This document shows positions 25,641 through 39,132 of a DNA stretch of 64,000 nucleotides, piece after piece. The translations under genes were made by a program, and so were the position numbers. Position 1 is the stretch's first letter; each line of letters opens with the position of its first letter. This stretch comes from Lutraria lutraria (taxonomy: Eukaryota > Mollusca > Bivalvia > Venerida > Mactridae), in assembly GCA_964023205.1 (NCBI GenBank), contig OZ026844.1, forward strand, positions 29,807,326 to 29,871,325, read 5' to 3'. The notes beneath the pieces were generated by a model. It had not been told where the DNA came from. It made no database searches and saw only the letters and a list, made by a program, of their open reading frames with translations.

Positions 25641-26439
25641 CAGTAACTGATACATAAGGGAAAGAACAATGCCTGGTTATCAACTAACAACAGATTGTCT
25701 AACTAATTTAATTTTACTGATCAAATTGTATGCGTAAGGATTGCACTATTTTACAGAAGTTTTCTAAATATACATTTTATTTGTAATTAGCAGCCTAACT
25801 GAAAGGTATCAGATGGTGTTCATTAAATTTAATCGTTTAAACCAGTATTCATCATTTTGATCATCAATACACAGCTTTGAAAAAAATATGAACAATCTTG
25901 ATATGAACAAATACGTTTACAAAAGCAGTCAATTAGTTAAGTAAATATATTAAATAACTTATTTGTGAAGTAATAGATTAGTCTATTAATTTGATATATA
26001 GAATATCATGTAGGAAGAGTACTGGGTATATCAGATTGACTTTTAAACGATACAAAAATAATAAACCCTATATATTTGATTACAACCAGTACAATGAAAG
26101 ATGCAATATACCGCCCAGTCCCACATATTGCTGAATATAAAATATTAGTTACAATGTAGTTTTTCAGCACATATTATCAGGTTACATCATAGATTTAAAA
26201 CCTCATTGATAATTAGATCATGATTACAAGTCTTTGATATCCAAACCTAACAATAAAGGTCACAGGTACTATGTATTATAATCATAACCTAATCATAATT
26301 ATACCGGAACATTGAAAAATTCGCAGAAGAGATTGATTTTATAATTGATTTTGATAAGAAATTCATCATAAGTATATCTAATTCTGTGATTTTCTTGATT
26401 TATTTTTTCGGATTTCACACCGTATTCAACATTTTTTCA

Positions 26440-26700
26440 GTCATATCATGGTAGGTAGTTATCCTAACCAGCTACCCTGGACTTCATTTAGGCTTTAACC
26501 AGTACTAACCACATTCTATCCGCAAGCTACTACCAAGCTACCCACATAATTCAGAGGTGGAGGACCAATTAACATAGCATGTAATATCTTCAATAAACTT
26601 TGCAACGCACAGTGCGAGCCTCGTCTGGGGTATAAACTCACAACCTCTAGATCAGTAGACCAATGCTCTCTAACCATTGAGCAACAGTAACCAGCAAGCC
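26440..26700 (-). mobile_element. SINE-like remnants, inverted
   Basis: CTGGACTTCATTTAGGC with CCAGTACTAACC matches the S4 body. A separate tRNA-like head (ACCATTGAGCAACAG) follows at 26590-26700. Confidence 0.45.
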
Positions 26701-26936
26701 TAGTTCTGATAAGTTTATTATAAGAAAATCAGATTTTGTGCGACTTTCTTCAACTTACGAAATGAAAAACATACGTACAAGATCAAAAACAACAGTAACA
26801 TTTTTAGATGTTCACAATATATTTAATTCAATATCATTTTTACAAATGTGAAATCACCATAATTCATATAACAAAGTATATTTTCAACAAAAATATATAT
26901 AACATTATGCCTTAGTTCATTAACACACTAACAGGT

Positions 26937-26942
26937 TTTATT
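26937..26942 (-). terminator. Candidate UPF2 polyadenylation signal
   Basis: This is the first AATAAA on the minus strand after the UPF2 stop codon, giving a 3' UTR of about 0.5 kb. It is a sequence match only. Confidence 0.4.
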
Positions 26943-27447
26943 TGTAAATTTCTGTAGTGTACTACAAGAAAATATATGACTCGTTAGAAAAATGTTGTAA
27001 AGATGAATCTTGGGTCTGCACGTAACACTCAGACAGCAGTTTAAACACATCATCTTCCACTGGAGCTCATACTTTGAACAATACTAAAATTTTGTGAAAA
27101 GGGACCAAATAAAACATTTGACCCAAAATTATAACACATACTAAAAAATGCTAGTAACTAAAGGCTTTGTAAACAAAATCACATATATCTAACAATATTT
27201 AAATCACATTTAAATCATTAATCCATCTCCCCACCCATCATATGTCTAATTATCTTGTTACCACTATTCCAAAGTGAGTAAATAAATCATAATACGGATA
27301 CCACACCGGCAGAATTCAGTATAAATCACAGGATTTAAGACAAAAATTGCGACATAATAAGCCAAACCATCTCCTGGACTTCCCTCACAGGCAGGTATTG
27401 AGACAAGGAAGTCTCATCTTAGAACGCACTGTGCAGCGTTACACACA

Positions 27448-30400
27448 TCACCTTTTCCTGAAAAAATACAAGTTAACATAATAACATAACAATAGAATGG
27501 AAAAATATAACAAAATAAAATAAAGTGAACAAAATTTAGAACTATATCCCTGCTTAAGAACATACAGGAGAACAGTGCCTTCTTATCCCTACCCTTATTT
27601 CGAATACCTTTTCCTGGTTCATTATTGTGCCCGGTGGAAAGCACCAATACATGCCTTGTCCTTTATCCTGTGATTTTCTTAACACCGTACTTGGTTCAAT
27701 AGCTGAGACAGGGACACTGAAAAAGCATCCCTGAGAAATTCGAAAGGCTGAGCCGAGATTCGAACCCATGACCTTTTGTTCAGAAATTCAACGCGTTACC
27801 ACTGGATCACCGATCATCCCTTATACAGGATACGTTAGATAACATACACAAAATGAAAACAAGTTAACTACAAGTTAACTTACTTTGATCCAAATATTTC
27901 ATCAGCATCTGGGGCCCCTTTCGGATGTTGATAACGAACTCTTCTTTCACGGTTGTTGTTCACCATCAACGGACGATTCAAAGACGCAAGCATTTCTGAA
28001 GACAAAAACTTTTATTTGTAAAAACATTTTCAAGATAGAACAGAAACTAGATATTGAACAAATGCTCATTAATGTCTAACTTTAAAACTTTGTTTAAGTT
28101 TTTAAAAGTTTAGTAGTAATGAAATTTTACCCATTTTTACTCGATCAATAATAATAATAGATAATGTGTGCCAAAAGCTGCCAGAATTGCTGTCCAACAA
28201 AGACTCCTCATCGACAGCAAAGTTTGATAATTAACACTTTTCAACACATTTGTTGATATGTCAAATTCTTGTTGTGTGCTAATTTCACAAATACAAAGGT
28301 TAAACTTTCGTATATTGTGGAATAATTAATTTTCGTTGGGGATTTAATTTTGTGGATTTCGTGGGTCGACAAATCCACAAAATCAAATCCCCACGAATTT
28401 AAATTCAGAGATAAGGCATTTCTTTTCAAAAATCAAAATCCACGAATTTATGTCCCCACGAAATAGCCATTTTAGTAAAAACCACGAAAATTGAGCCCGA
28501 CGAAAATAAATGAAAATACAGTATGTATAGAATTACCTTGATAATCCTCCTCTTCCTGTCTCTCATGAATACCTAGTACAACCTGCTTCATTCTTTCTTT
28601 CTCTAATCTCTCAGCCTTAAATACAGAATGAATACAAAATGAATATCAACTAAGAACACAATCAGAAAAGGAACAAGGAACAAATACTGTAAAACTTTTT
28701 TTCTGTAGATTTTTTTTGTTACTTTTTAATTTTTTTTCCTATCTGACAATTTAAGATTCTCTACCTATATTTTTTATTTCACTGTTGATATTTTAACTGT
28801 ACAGCTACATATAACTTGCAGATATACTGAAGGCAAGATGCTCATATGAACTTATTATGCTGAATAAATGTTGTTGGTGAGGAATACAGTATCTTCTAAT
28901 TTAAATCACTGCCATATTCTTCATATTTAATTTTAGGACATATTAGATTTAATAGTGAAGTGTACATAAAATGCACATAAATTTTCATTCAACTCCAGGA
29001 AACAACATTTTTGTTAAGTATCAGAATTATCAAAAGTATTTCATCTGGTTTTAAATTTTGTTCAGATGCAGAAAAAATAATAAGTCAAAACATTCCAAAT
29101 CTCACTATATTCACTATATCACTATATACATGACAATTACCTCTTCTCTTTCCTTAAACTTGGTGGCAAATTCTGCTGTGACAGGAACATTGAGATCTGA
29201 AAACTGGACACAAAATAATTCTCTGCATGAATAGATACACATGATAATTTATGCCGAGAAAAAAAATATAGGTAATAAGGCTTATAGTAAGATTTTCTTC
29301 TCAAACCTGCAGAATAGAAAATATCAACCAAAGTCTGTTCCTTACAGACTTTTTCTCAGATATTCATAAAGCATAGTTTCTTTTTAGAATTTATCTGATT
29401 TTGAATCAACAGTACTTTAAGTCATATCAAGTTATAATATAGTCAGCCCACCTCCGTGGTCGAGTGGTAAGGGTCGTTCAGTTAAAATCACTGTAACCTC
29501 TCACTGATAGAGGGTCCTGGGTTCGAGCCCTGCTACCAACTATGTCTGCTTAAGGAGGATGAGGCTAGTATTGGTTCTTCCCAGGAGCGATGCTTAGGTG
29601 AACTGACGGCTCATATGACTCTTGACTGTTGAAAAGGGGCATAAAAGTAAAATAAACAAACAAACAATATAATATAGTCATATTATGATTATAACAAGCA
29701 ATATCAAGTAATTCTGTCTACTATACCTGTTGTTTATTTCCTCTTCTTGTAATCAATGTAAACTTTATAGTATGATCCTCAACTGGTTCTGGATTCAATT
29801 CTAAAATAAAAACACAACTAAACATTAAATAGTTCACTTTGAGTATTTTGTGAAACCCTGTTAAATTTAATAACAGTGTAAGTATTGGCCATGGGATGGG
29901 ACTGTTGGTTCAGACGTTTGAGTTTATGTGGTGCTAGCCAGGTGCAGTTGAACTGTATAAACATAAAACAAAAACATTTGGGACCATAGAATGACAGGGT
30001 ATATGAATTTACTGAGTTCTAGCCAACGAGAGTCTGCTGTTACATGAACTCAATACAACATGTATCAATAACACTGGTTGTCAGCACACAGCATGACATC
30101 CTAGTGTAGATTATGTATTGACGTTTACAATCTCATAAACTTGCAAATAAATTATTGTCAAAGACAAGAATTCAACTATTTTTTTAGGCAAAAATAGACT
30201 CATTATTGAGAAGGATTAAAAGATTCACTGCACTCATAGTAAGATTGTGACGGTCATGTAAATGTTTTCAATGTGTCAAATTTATGATCAATTGTATCTT
30301 TATTGATCTTACCAAATTTCTTCTTGCTTCCTTTCAAATTGACAGGTACTGGAACATCAAACTGAGGGACTTTTATTGATTCATTGTTTCTAGCTTTCGA

Positions 30401-33400
30401 TGTATCTTCTAACATCTTATCAAAGGCTGCCATAAAATCATCATCTTCCTGACATTCTATGCGCTTTACATTAGACTTGACAACAATCTGATAAAGAAAT
30501 ATACAAACACATGTACAAGAGATGAATTACTAAAATGTCCAAATTGAAATGATTTATTTGATCATAAACTTTACTATTTGTAATGAATGAGTGCTAGGCA
30601 ACAGTAGGTAATGCATTAGTATAGACAATTTTTTATCAATGAATATCAAGCAATGTAACAGAATCATGGATGAAAGTTGAAAATTTTGAAATACCAGATA
30701 TCATAACCTCGATGCAGTGAAAATTATAATAATTTTTTTTTTAAAAACCAGTTAAAAAAAACGGAAATTCTGGCATATTCCGGAAAACTTCCACCCCTGT
30801 TTTGGTAACATCTTGCCTACTAATGCACCTGACTACCAATAAAGTTGAAAATGTTGTACTACAGAATTACCTGATCATCATCTAAATCATGGTCAGTGTC
30901 CATATCTTCTATATCAGCATCATCATCATAATCGCCTTCACCTTCCCCACCATCTGATTCAGTATGTTCATCCTATGTAACATAAAGACACAGTTATAAC
31001 AAGGCTGAACGTTGAACATTTTAGAAACTTGAAATCCTAACCTTGGTGCAGAATGGTTTGGTCCAGTGATAAAACGGAAATTCTGGCAAATTCCCAAAAG
31101 CTTCCACCCTTATTATAATGATAACTACAACATGTCATTAAAATATTTAGGTGTACAACAAACCAAGAAATAAAATAATGAATATAAATTCTTCATCAAG
31201 AAGAAAATGCAGGTAAATTGAATATCAGAATAATATTCACAGCTAAGAAGTATATGGTTAATAAATATGAAGTCTGATCGAAAACTAGCAATTATCTTAA
31301 ACACTAACATCACAACATATGTTATGAATACATTAGCCTCAGCAAAGCCTCAAACTAATAATAATGTCATGATTTTCAAACATTATCCTATTACTGTATC
31401 TAGCAAGTGGGACTAGCAATACAAGTTATTTAAAGCCTAATGAATTACACTTAACAAAACATTTAAATCAAGAAAAGAAATTAGTGATCTGATTTTTGTA
31501 TACATATTATCATTACAATAATAAATAAAATTAAACACATAATAATTCTATTAATAAAATTCATGATATTCTGTAGACAGTAGAGTATTGCACACTATAC
31601 TCCACCATTATCTTACTTGCAGCAGCATAAATTTTTCATGTATGATACCATAGACATAGTGACATACTGTACTGGTCTCTTCCTTCAAAAAGTTGCTAAT
31701 TCTTTGAGGAAGGGTAAAATTAGTACTGGCTAGAATACCATCCACTAAAACATGTTCTAACAGGTGAATTGGCCACCTTTTGTAACTAAAAAATTGCTGA
31801 AAATGGTGTTAAACCCAAATCAATAAATACAAGTCTATTCTACATACTACTTAACCATTCTAGATCAAGATAAAACATGTATTAAAGGGGCATACCCTAC
31901 AACTGACAAACATTCTGTGAAAGTGTAAAAATGTGTTAGATGTATATGTAAAACAATATATAATGGATAGTTGCAAGAAGAACTTGGGTCATAAAATGAC
32001 TAGTTTAGGTACAAGCTGCAAAAATCATAGCTATGAATAATAAATCACTTCCACTCAAAAATTGACAACAAATTCCAAAGAGTTTCCGATCTTTTATGGA
32101 AACTAATATTTTTTGTGATCTATTTTTAAATGGATGAATTTTTGGCTGAAACTTTCTTCGTCGGCTTTTTTCTTTACAAGCTTCTAATTTATCATCATTT
32201 TGCCTTGATTCTAGATGCACCAAGTTGTAGGGTATGCTCCTTTAAACAGTTCTCTTACTGTTCTAGTTTGAGATTCAGCAAACTCAGTCTGGCTTTGACT
32301 GTTCTGGCTGGTCTCACTTTCATCTTCCTCATACTTTTGTTTGTCACTTTGACTATAGTCAACTGCTTCATCAGATTCCTGTATGGTAGTTAAACCACCA
32401 TCATCTGTCTCACTTACAACTTCTTCACTCTCAGATAAAGGTAATATTGCAGCTGTGGAGGTTAAAATATATTGTTTAAGCTTATATGCTCATAAGGAGT
32501 TAGCATTATAAAGATATAGCAATATATAACAATTTTTTTACTTAATCATTTAACTATTTTTTCAACAACTTTTTCAGCTCCATAAGACAGATTATTGTTA
32601 TTATTCTCCTACAATAATTATCAGGCATAAACAAAATACAAACAAAAAATGTGTGCAAATATTTTTTTTATTAGTTGCCATTCAATCATTTGTAGTTTGT
32701 CTTTATCAAACTTGATCATTTTTGACAAATCAAAACAAAAAGATAATTTTATTTTATATTGAATACATTCAAGACATTCGCATAATTATTCTCATCAATC
32801 AACTTTTATACAATCAAAATGAAAATAAAACATTGTATGTATCTTGATACTTGTCGTAAGGAATTAAGATACATCTAGGCTCTACACCAAATTCGTAGGT
32901 AACATTCCATGCATTCTATTGCACTTTTCAGATAACAAGAATTGTAAGTATATTAGTTCATTATGTCTTTCTGTTGTTTAACAGCCCATTCATCAACTAT
33001 GATTATTTCAGAGCAACCCAAGAGAAGGGGGAGGTGTCCACAATTTAAGTAAAGCAAAATTCCCCTGACTTTTCCCTGACTAAAATCAAATTTCCCTGAC
33101 TAAATTTTTTGTATTTTACGCTTAAGTACTGACATCTGTTGGTCCCCTCAACAATTTTCACCTTTTACTCTGCCAAATATTATTGCATTATTCTTTTGTA
33201 CATATATTTAATCTAGATTGTTCTCTTAAATTCCAAAATTCCTTGACAATTCCCTGACCTTGAAAAAAATAATTTTTCCCTGACTTTTTCCCTGACCGTG
33301 GACACCCTGCAGAGGAGAGTCGACATTTATATCCCGCCCTTATTTCGGAAAGCTTTTCTAGGTTCTTAATGATACATGCCACACCCAATTCCTGTGATTT

Positions 33401-36400
33401 TCATAGCACAGTACAATGCTTGGTAGGAATGTTTTTTCAGACTAGCTCATATATTTCAATTTATTTTTCAGAAATGATCTTATAAAATGAGAATTGTCTT
33501 TACCTATCTTTGTTTTAATTTCATTTTCTAGATCTTCACATGCTTTGCAAGCGTCTTCAAAATTTTGGCACAATTTTAACTTGGGTCTGACAGCCTCCAA
33601 TGTATCCTGCATAAGATTTTCTACATCTATTGGGAATGGTCGAAACTCATTCCATATAGGACTACTTTTCTTGTACCAATAATACCTCTAAAAGACAGAT
33701 AAATATTACAAACATTTATGTTAGTTGAAAGAAAATTACAAGTAATACCATACATAGTTCCCATACAGTATCTTTTATCTGTATTTTTTCCATTCATTTT
33801 GTACAGTTATCAGTACAGATAAAATTTTACATACAACTCTATAGCATGATTATGTACTTGAGATGTCTGAAATGTTTAAAGTCCCATAAGCATATAAATG
33901 TATTGGTCGTAATAGTTTCTGTTTGTTCTATAACAGAGGAATCCTGTGTATTTTCCTCCCGCGCATACTTTATAGCAAGAAAAAATCTTTCCAAAACCAA
34001 TATCGTATTTTTTTCAATATCATTGAAATAAATACTATTTATAGAACAGCTGTGTTTTACCGCAGTCAAGTTATGTACACGTCGAAAAGTGATGTCACAT
34101 GTTCTACATATTTCAAGTTTACAAAAGCAAAAATCACAGTGAAATGAGTGTTTTTAGAAGAAAAAGTGTTCATTTCGTTGGTAATAATTATCTTGGGATA
34201 ATATCAGCAATTGTTTGTTTTTTGCATATATTTTTTTATAGCAAAAAGCTAATGGGACTTTAAGTTATTAATAAATCATCTACTTGTAAAAATTGCACAT
34301 TATGAAGAAAGTTCAAAGCCATAGTGTTCATAAATTAAGTTTTATTGAAGAATTCAATGCAGAGACCCAGGTAGTCAAGGTCTCTAACTAGTAATTACTA
34401 GCTCTTATTGCTGTGAGCTCATATCCCACCAAGGATCATACAAGTTTTAAATGTGAGGAAGCTGTCCAGCTAAGTTACAGAAGGTTGGTGGTTCCATCAG
34501 AGTGTACACCTGGGGTCATCCTTGCCAGATCACCTAGGCTGCGACATTAAACCTCAGTGAAACAAGAGCACTATGAGTAGAGCCAATGCTCGTCTGTTTA
34601 CCACCTCAGTGAGATTTATCCTCCTATGAACCTCCATGTTGCTACCTCTTATAGTTTCGGAGTTATGAGCTACATTAAAGTTTTTGCACGAAAATGCCGC
34701 AGACTCCATAGAGAGTACAATAGCTCGACTTTCTTCAAAAACGGACAAGCTAGAAATCAAGTCAAAGCAAATTTTCAGACACTGTAATCTCAAAATAAGT
34801 ACCTGGAAGTAGATAAGGAAGCAGTCCAGCTTTCTCTTGCTGGATCCCTTATCAAAATACTGTCCACACGTTTCTAATACAACACATACCAGTCGTATTC
34901 TAAACAGATGATCAGCGGGATCTAATACTGAGATCTCATTCTCTGAAATAAAAAAAAATTGTAACAAAGTATTACCTAATGTAAGGTGTACTTATATGCC
35001 ACTGTCATTCACTGTACAAAAAAATCAATGTAATTTGTTAAGGATTCAAAATACAGTAAACTTGGTCATAACAAGTATCATTTTAAAGATCAGTAAATTT
35101 TCAACAAATGCATTAATTATGTTGTAAAAACGAGCACCTCGAGGGCTCAGCACAACACTGTCGTAACTTGTTCTTATTTCAATATGAGTTACGACACTGT
35201 TGCGTTGAACCCTCGACTGTCCTGGTTTATATCCAGCATTTCTTCTGTTCTGAAGACTCCTCCAGGTAAGTTGTACAACATGCAACTTTTAAATCAAGCA
35301 TGTTTTATTGAGAACTTAATATTTTCTCATTTGATAACTCCCCATATTTTCAATGCAAATTTATATTATGAATCCTAAATTGTTATTTATACCATGTTTT
35401 TAATGTATGTACAAAGTGTAAGACATCATTAAGACAAGTCTATGACTTAATTGAGGAAATCAAATCATATTGCAAGGGTGATATAAAGACATCGTCAAGA
35501 TAAAAACGTTCCTAATCATATTGGAAGGGTGATAATAAGATATAATAAACATTCCCTTATTTTGCTATTTTGCAACTCAGATTCTAATACCAAATATCGA
35601 GGGTTCAACACAACAGTGTAGTAACTTATATTGAAATGAGAACAAGTTACTACAGTGTTGCGCTGAGTCCTCGATATATTCTATTATCAAGTTCTATTAC
35701 AAGTACATATCTTACATTATACATGTATTTACTGATTTATCTGATATAATGTTTCATCATATATCCTCCGAGAAAATCAACTCATTTAAGTATTGAACTT
35801 ACCTTGGTTAGCAACTCCAAAAGTGATAAATGAATACAATGTTTTGAATATGACAGCAGATTCTACCATTCTATAGTTGTATAATTCACCCAAATACTTA
35901 GCACAGCTAACTCGTCTCTGATTATACTTTGGATGATTTATCTGAAATCAAGAAAGATGATGATCTATTTTGTGAGTGTTATGTAAAAGGGGTTCAAGAT
36001 ATAAAAAAGAAGGATGATGAGCTATTTTATGAGTTTTATGTAAAAGGGGCTCAATATACAAAACAGGAAGGATGATGATCTATTTTGTGAGTATTATGTA
36101 AAAGGGGCTCAATATATAAAACAAGAAGGGTGATGAGCTATTTTACAATTTTATGTTTAGCTCAACTTGTGACACCAAAAATTCATAACAATGAAAAAAT
36201 CAACAAAATTTACTGAAAAGGCAACTCTTATATTGATATAAAATTCTATTGATGAACATAAAAATAAAGTAGAGCGTGATTCAAGTTTGATTGTATCAAA
36301 AATACACCAGTAAAGCTGTGTGTTTTTATAATCCAAATACTAAGGGAAACAAATGCCAAAAGATCATGGATGGTTTCAGATAAAATTAACCTCATTTTAA

Positions 36401-39098
36401 CAATGAACAATGAAGTCCACAGCCATGCTTTCATAAAGGGAAAAACGTCACAATACAATAATCTTATTATCAATATGAGTCAATGATAGTAATACATATT
36501 GAAAGTGATTTTTACCTCCATTCCAAGTCTTATATCTTCTAATACTCCATCCACCACTTGAATAGCTACTGTTTCCTGTGGGATAATAGAACAAACAAGC
36601 ATGTAAATGAGAACAATTCATTCATTCTAAAAGTATATACCGTCAAACCTGCAAACAAAGGCCACCCTTGGGAAAGAAAAAGGGCCTTTAATGACAGGTG
36701 TCATTTTTTCAGAGGTCATTTTGTTCTATATAGCTGATATTGATTTTTCAAAGAATTGCCTTTATTCACAAACTGGCCTTTATTCAGAGGTGGCTGCTAA
36801 CACAGGTTGGACTGTAATAAATTAAACAATACCTATTTCAGGGCTTTTTTTCACAGGTAGGGGAAGGGGCCTTTTCTTTAAATTTGGGGATAAATAACGC
36901 ATAATTTTTTCAAAATGGGAAGAAAAGACTTACTGTAAAATGAATTTTTGGGGAAAACTGCATGATTTTAAAGAATTTTCCTGAGGGGAAGACGCCTATA
37001 AACGGCCCCTGCTATAGAAGGAAAAAAAGCCCTGTATGTAAAACACTGTCTGACATCTTTATCTATTTAAGAGAAATATACAATTTAGATACCAAGGATT
37101 AACAGAAATCTTTGTATTTTAGGTTTGTGAATTTCACCAATGACTGGTCTATAAGCATTAGACAAAGGATGCAGCTTTAACAACATGATTCTGATGAATA
37201 ATTCAATTTAGTGATTGTACTTACATGATATGGTGCTATACCAGCCAGTAGATTAGCTGCACAGTGTACTGAGTTAAATCTCACATTCCATACAGCAATC
37301 AGGCACTTAGTGGTGTAAAACTGAATCTAAAAATATGGGTAAATGTAACTACATGTATTCTTTCAACGACAAAAATGTAGATAATTCATAATGGAAATAT
37401 AATTATATATTTGCACAGATATTTGGACAAAATCAAAAATATAATTTTATATTTCGAAATTTCCTGAGGAAGGCAACTAATGTAACAATATACAATTGTC
37501 AGTTAAAAATCACTCGGTAGTTGTTTCCGATACATAGGGAAATTAATGCAGTTTATGCAACAATACACATGAAAGCAATGTAGATTTTAATCAATAACTA
37601 CTGATCATACCTCCGGATCATCCCAGTTCAACTTTCTTATCTGACGAATAACCTAGAATGTACATAATCACAATGATAAAATTCTCTTCCATTATTGTAT
37701 TAATACTGGATTCAATAGATGTTAGACAAAATTGTAACAATATTACAAAGTTATGGTATTGTAAAAGAAGACAGAATGGAATTGTGTTTCAGTTTATCAA
37801 GCTCTAGAGATCCAAAGTTGGAAACATAATTCTATTGAATCACAGGTCAATTATTTCTAAAATGACTCCTAAAAGAGTTTGAACATTTGTTGCTTCATAA
37901 CTACAAACAAGTATTGAATATACATATACATTATAAACTGACTCCATGATACCTTATGTACTAAAACAAACTCAATTGAATGTATTTAGCATGGTCTTTC
38001 AGTATATACAGTCAAACCTGTGAACAAAGGCCACCCTTGGGGAAGTCAAAATGTGGCCTTATCGACAGATGACCTTTATTCAGATGTCAGTTTCTTCTAA
38101 TAAATGTAATTTTCATAGAATGGCCTTTATTTACAGGGTGGCCTTTATTCAGAGGTAGCTGCAAACACAGGTTTGACTGTACTTAATTCATCTTAGATAT
38201 AACTGAACAGAAAGCATGCACACACATAAGAATTGTGTTACCTTTTCTGTAGTGACTTTAGAGAGATCTTTATAAAGCAGCTTTCTGATATATTCATGCA
38301 TGGGCGGTCTTTCGACCCTAACAACTTGTGGGGTATCAGGTGGGTTACTGTAGTAATAAGCATTCTCAATCATTGTAGCATATCTACTATCCATCATTAA
38401 CGCCGACTTCTTCCTCATCATCACATCCTGAAAAGTGTTTAATGAAAAAATTTCAAAAATCAACACACAAACGAGAAGCTGCGATCAATAAAAGCATAAG
38501 CCTCCAGGTGGCAGTTTGACTTAACCTTTTATGATGGATGGACCAGGCAATCCTTATATGTTAAAATTAACTAATTACAAAAAAAAATCAGTGGAAATCC
38601 TGGAAAAAATTACACCCATGTGTCACACGCAATCAGCTGAACAATCAGCAACATATGTTGTTGATTTTCGAATTCTCTTTGATGTCTTGACTACGAAGTA
38701 CGGGGAAAGTATGGTATCGTAACATTACAAAAGGTATTTCCCCAAGTTGTTTCAATATGCAGTTCAACAGATATCATCTCGAGTAAACAAATAAATTCAA
38801 TTTGTTCAGATTTTGTCTGTTTTTAGTCACGGAAGAATTGATTCGAGTTCTACAACTACCTATAAATAAGACGCACCTGAAATTTCGGAACCGATTTTGT
38901 ATGTTACAACATGTGTCTTATACACGACTGATAACAGTTATCATAGTGTGTGTGGCACTTACCAGGTAAACTCTAGTTCTGTGATGAGATTCTGGTGATC
39001 TGTACAAATATCTACCACAACTTTCTAACAAAGCACACACCATCTCAATATTATGATGAGTGAAATCAAATAACAACATCTGAAAACACAAAAGTACC

Positions 39099-39132
<34 letters not shown>

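Larger units (their letters stand above)
27448..30487 (-). other. UPF2: UPF2 exons 32-37: UPF1-binding C-terminus and stop
   Basis: Exons 30313-30487, 29727-29800, 29141-29203, 28537-28615, 27884-27995 and 27448-27457 (residues 1140-1309). The bipartite UPF1-binding region is recognisable: CQEDDDFMAAFDKMLED, then the beta part FTLITRRGNKQQ and FSDLNVPVTAEF. The protein ends EIFGSKKR. The last exon carries only ten coding bases, so its coding part is easy to miss, but the splice phase and the basic KKR ending fit the family. Confidence 0.92.
30871..32452 (-). other. UPF2: UPF2 exons 30-31: acidic linker before the UPF1-binding tail
   Basis: Exons 32259-32452 and 30871-30972 (residues 1041-1139). 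They are Ser/Glu/Gln-rich, then Asp/Glu/Gly-rich (GEGEGDYDDDADIEDMD). Human UPF2 has a comparable acidic stretch here. Exon 30 contains several SQ/TQ dipeptides (for example TSQNSQSQTE). A TTAA-flanked MITE ends 13 bp beyond the exon 30 donor. Confidence 0.9.
33504..37652 (-). other. UPF2: UPF2 exons 24-29: MIF4G domain 3 (UPF3-binding)
   Basis: Exons 37611-37652, 37225-37326, 36516-36575, 35803-35941, 34803-34942 and 33504-33687 (residues 819-1040). In characterised homologues the third MIF4G domain binds the UPF3 RNP domain and, with it, RNA. The surface helix region VVDGVLEDIRLGME is intact, and so is DKGSSKRKLDCFLIYFQ, followed by RYYWYKKSS. Introns carry three of the 78-bp or ~180-bp repeats and a 60-bp tandem repeat. 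Confidence 0.95.

Noticed and set aside
32130..32393. Plus-strand hydrophobic frame
   Set aside because: It overlaps UPF2 exon 30 and a TTAA-flanked MITE in antisense.
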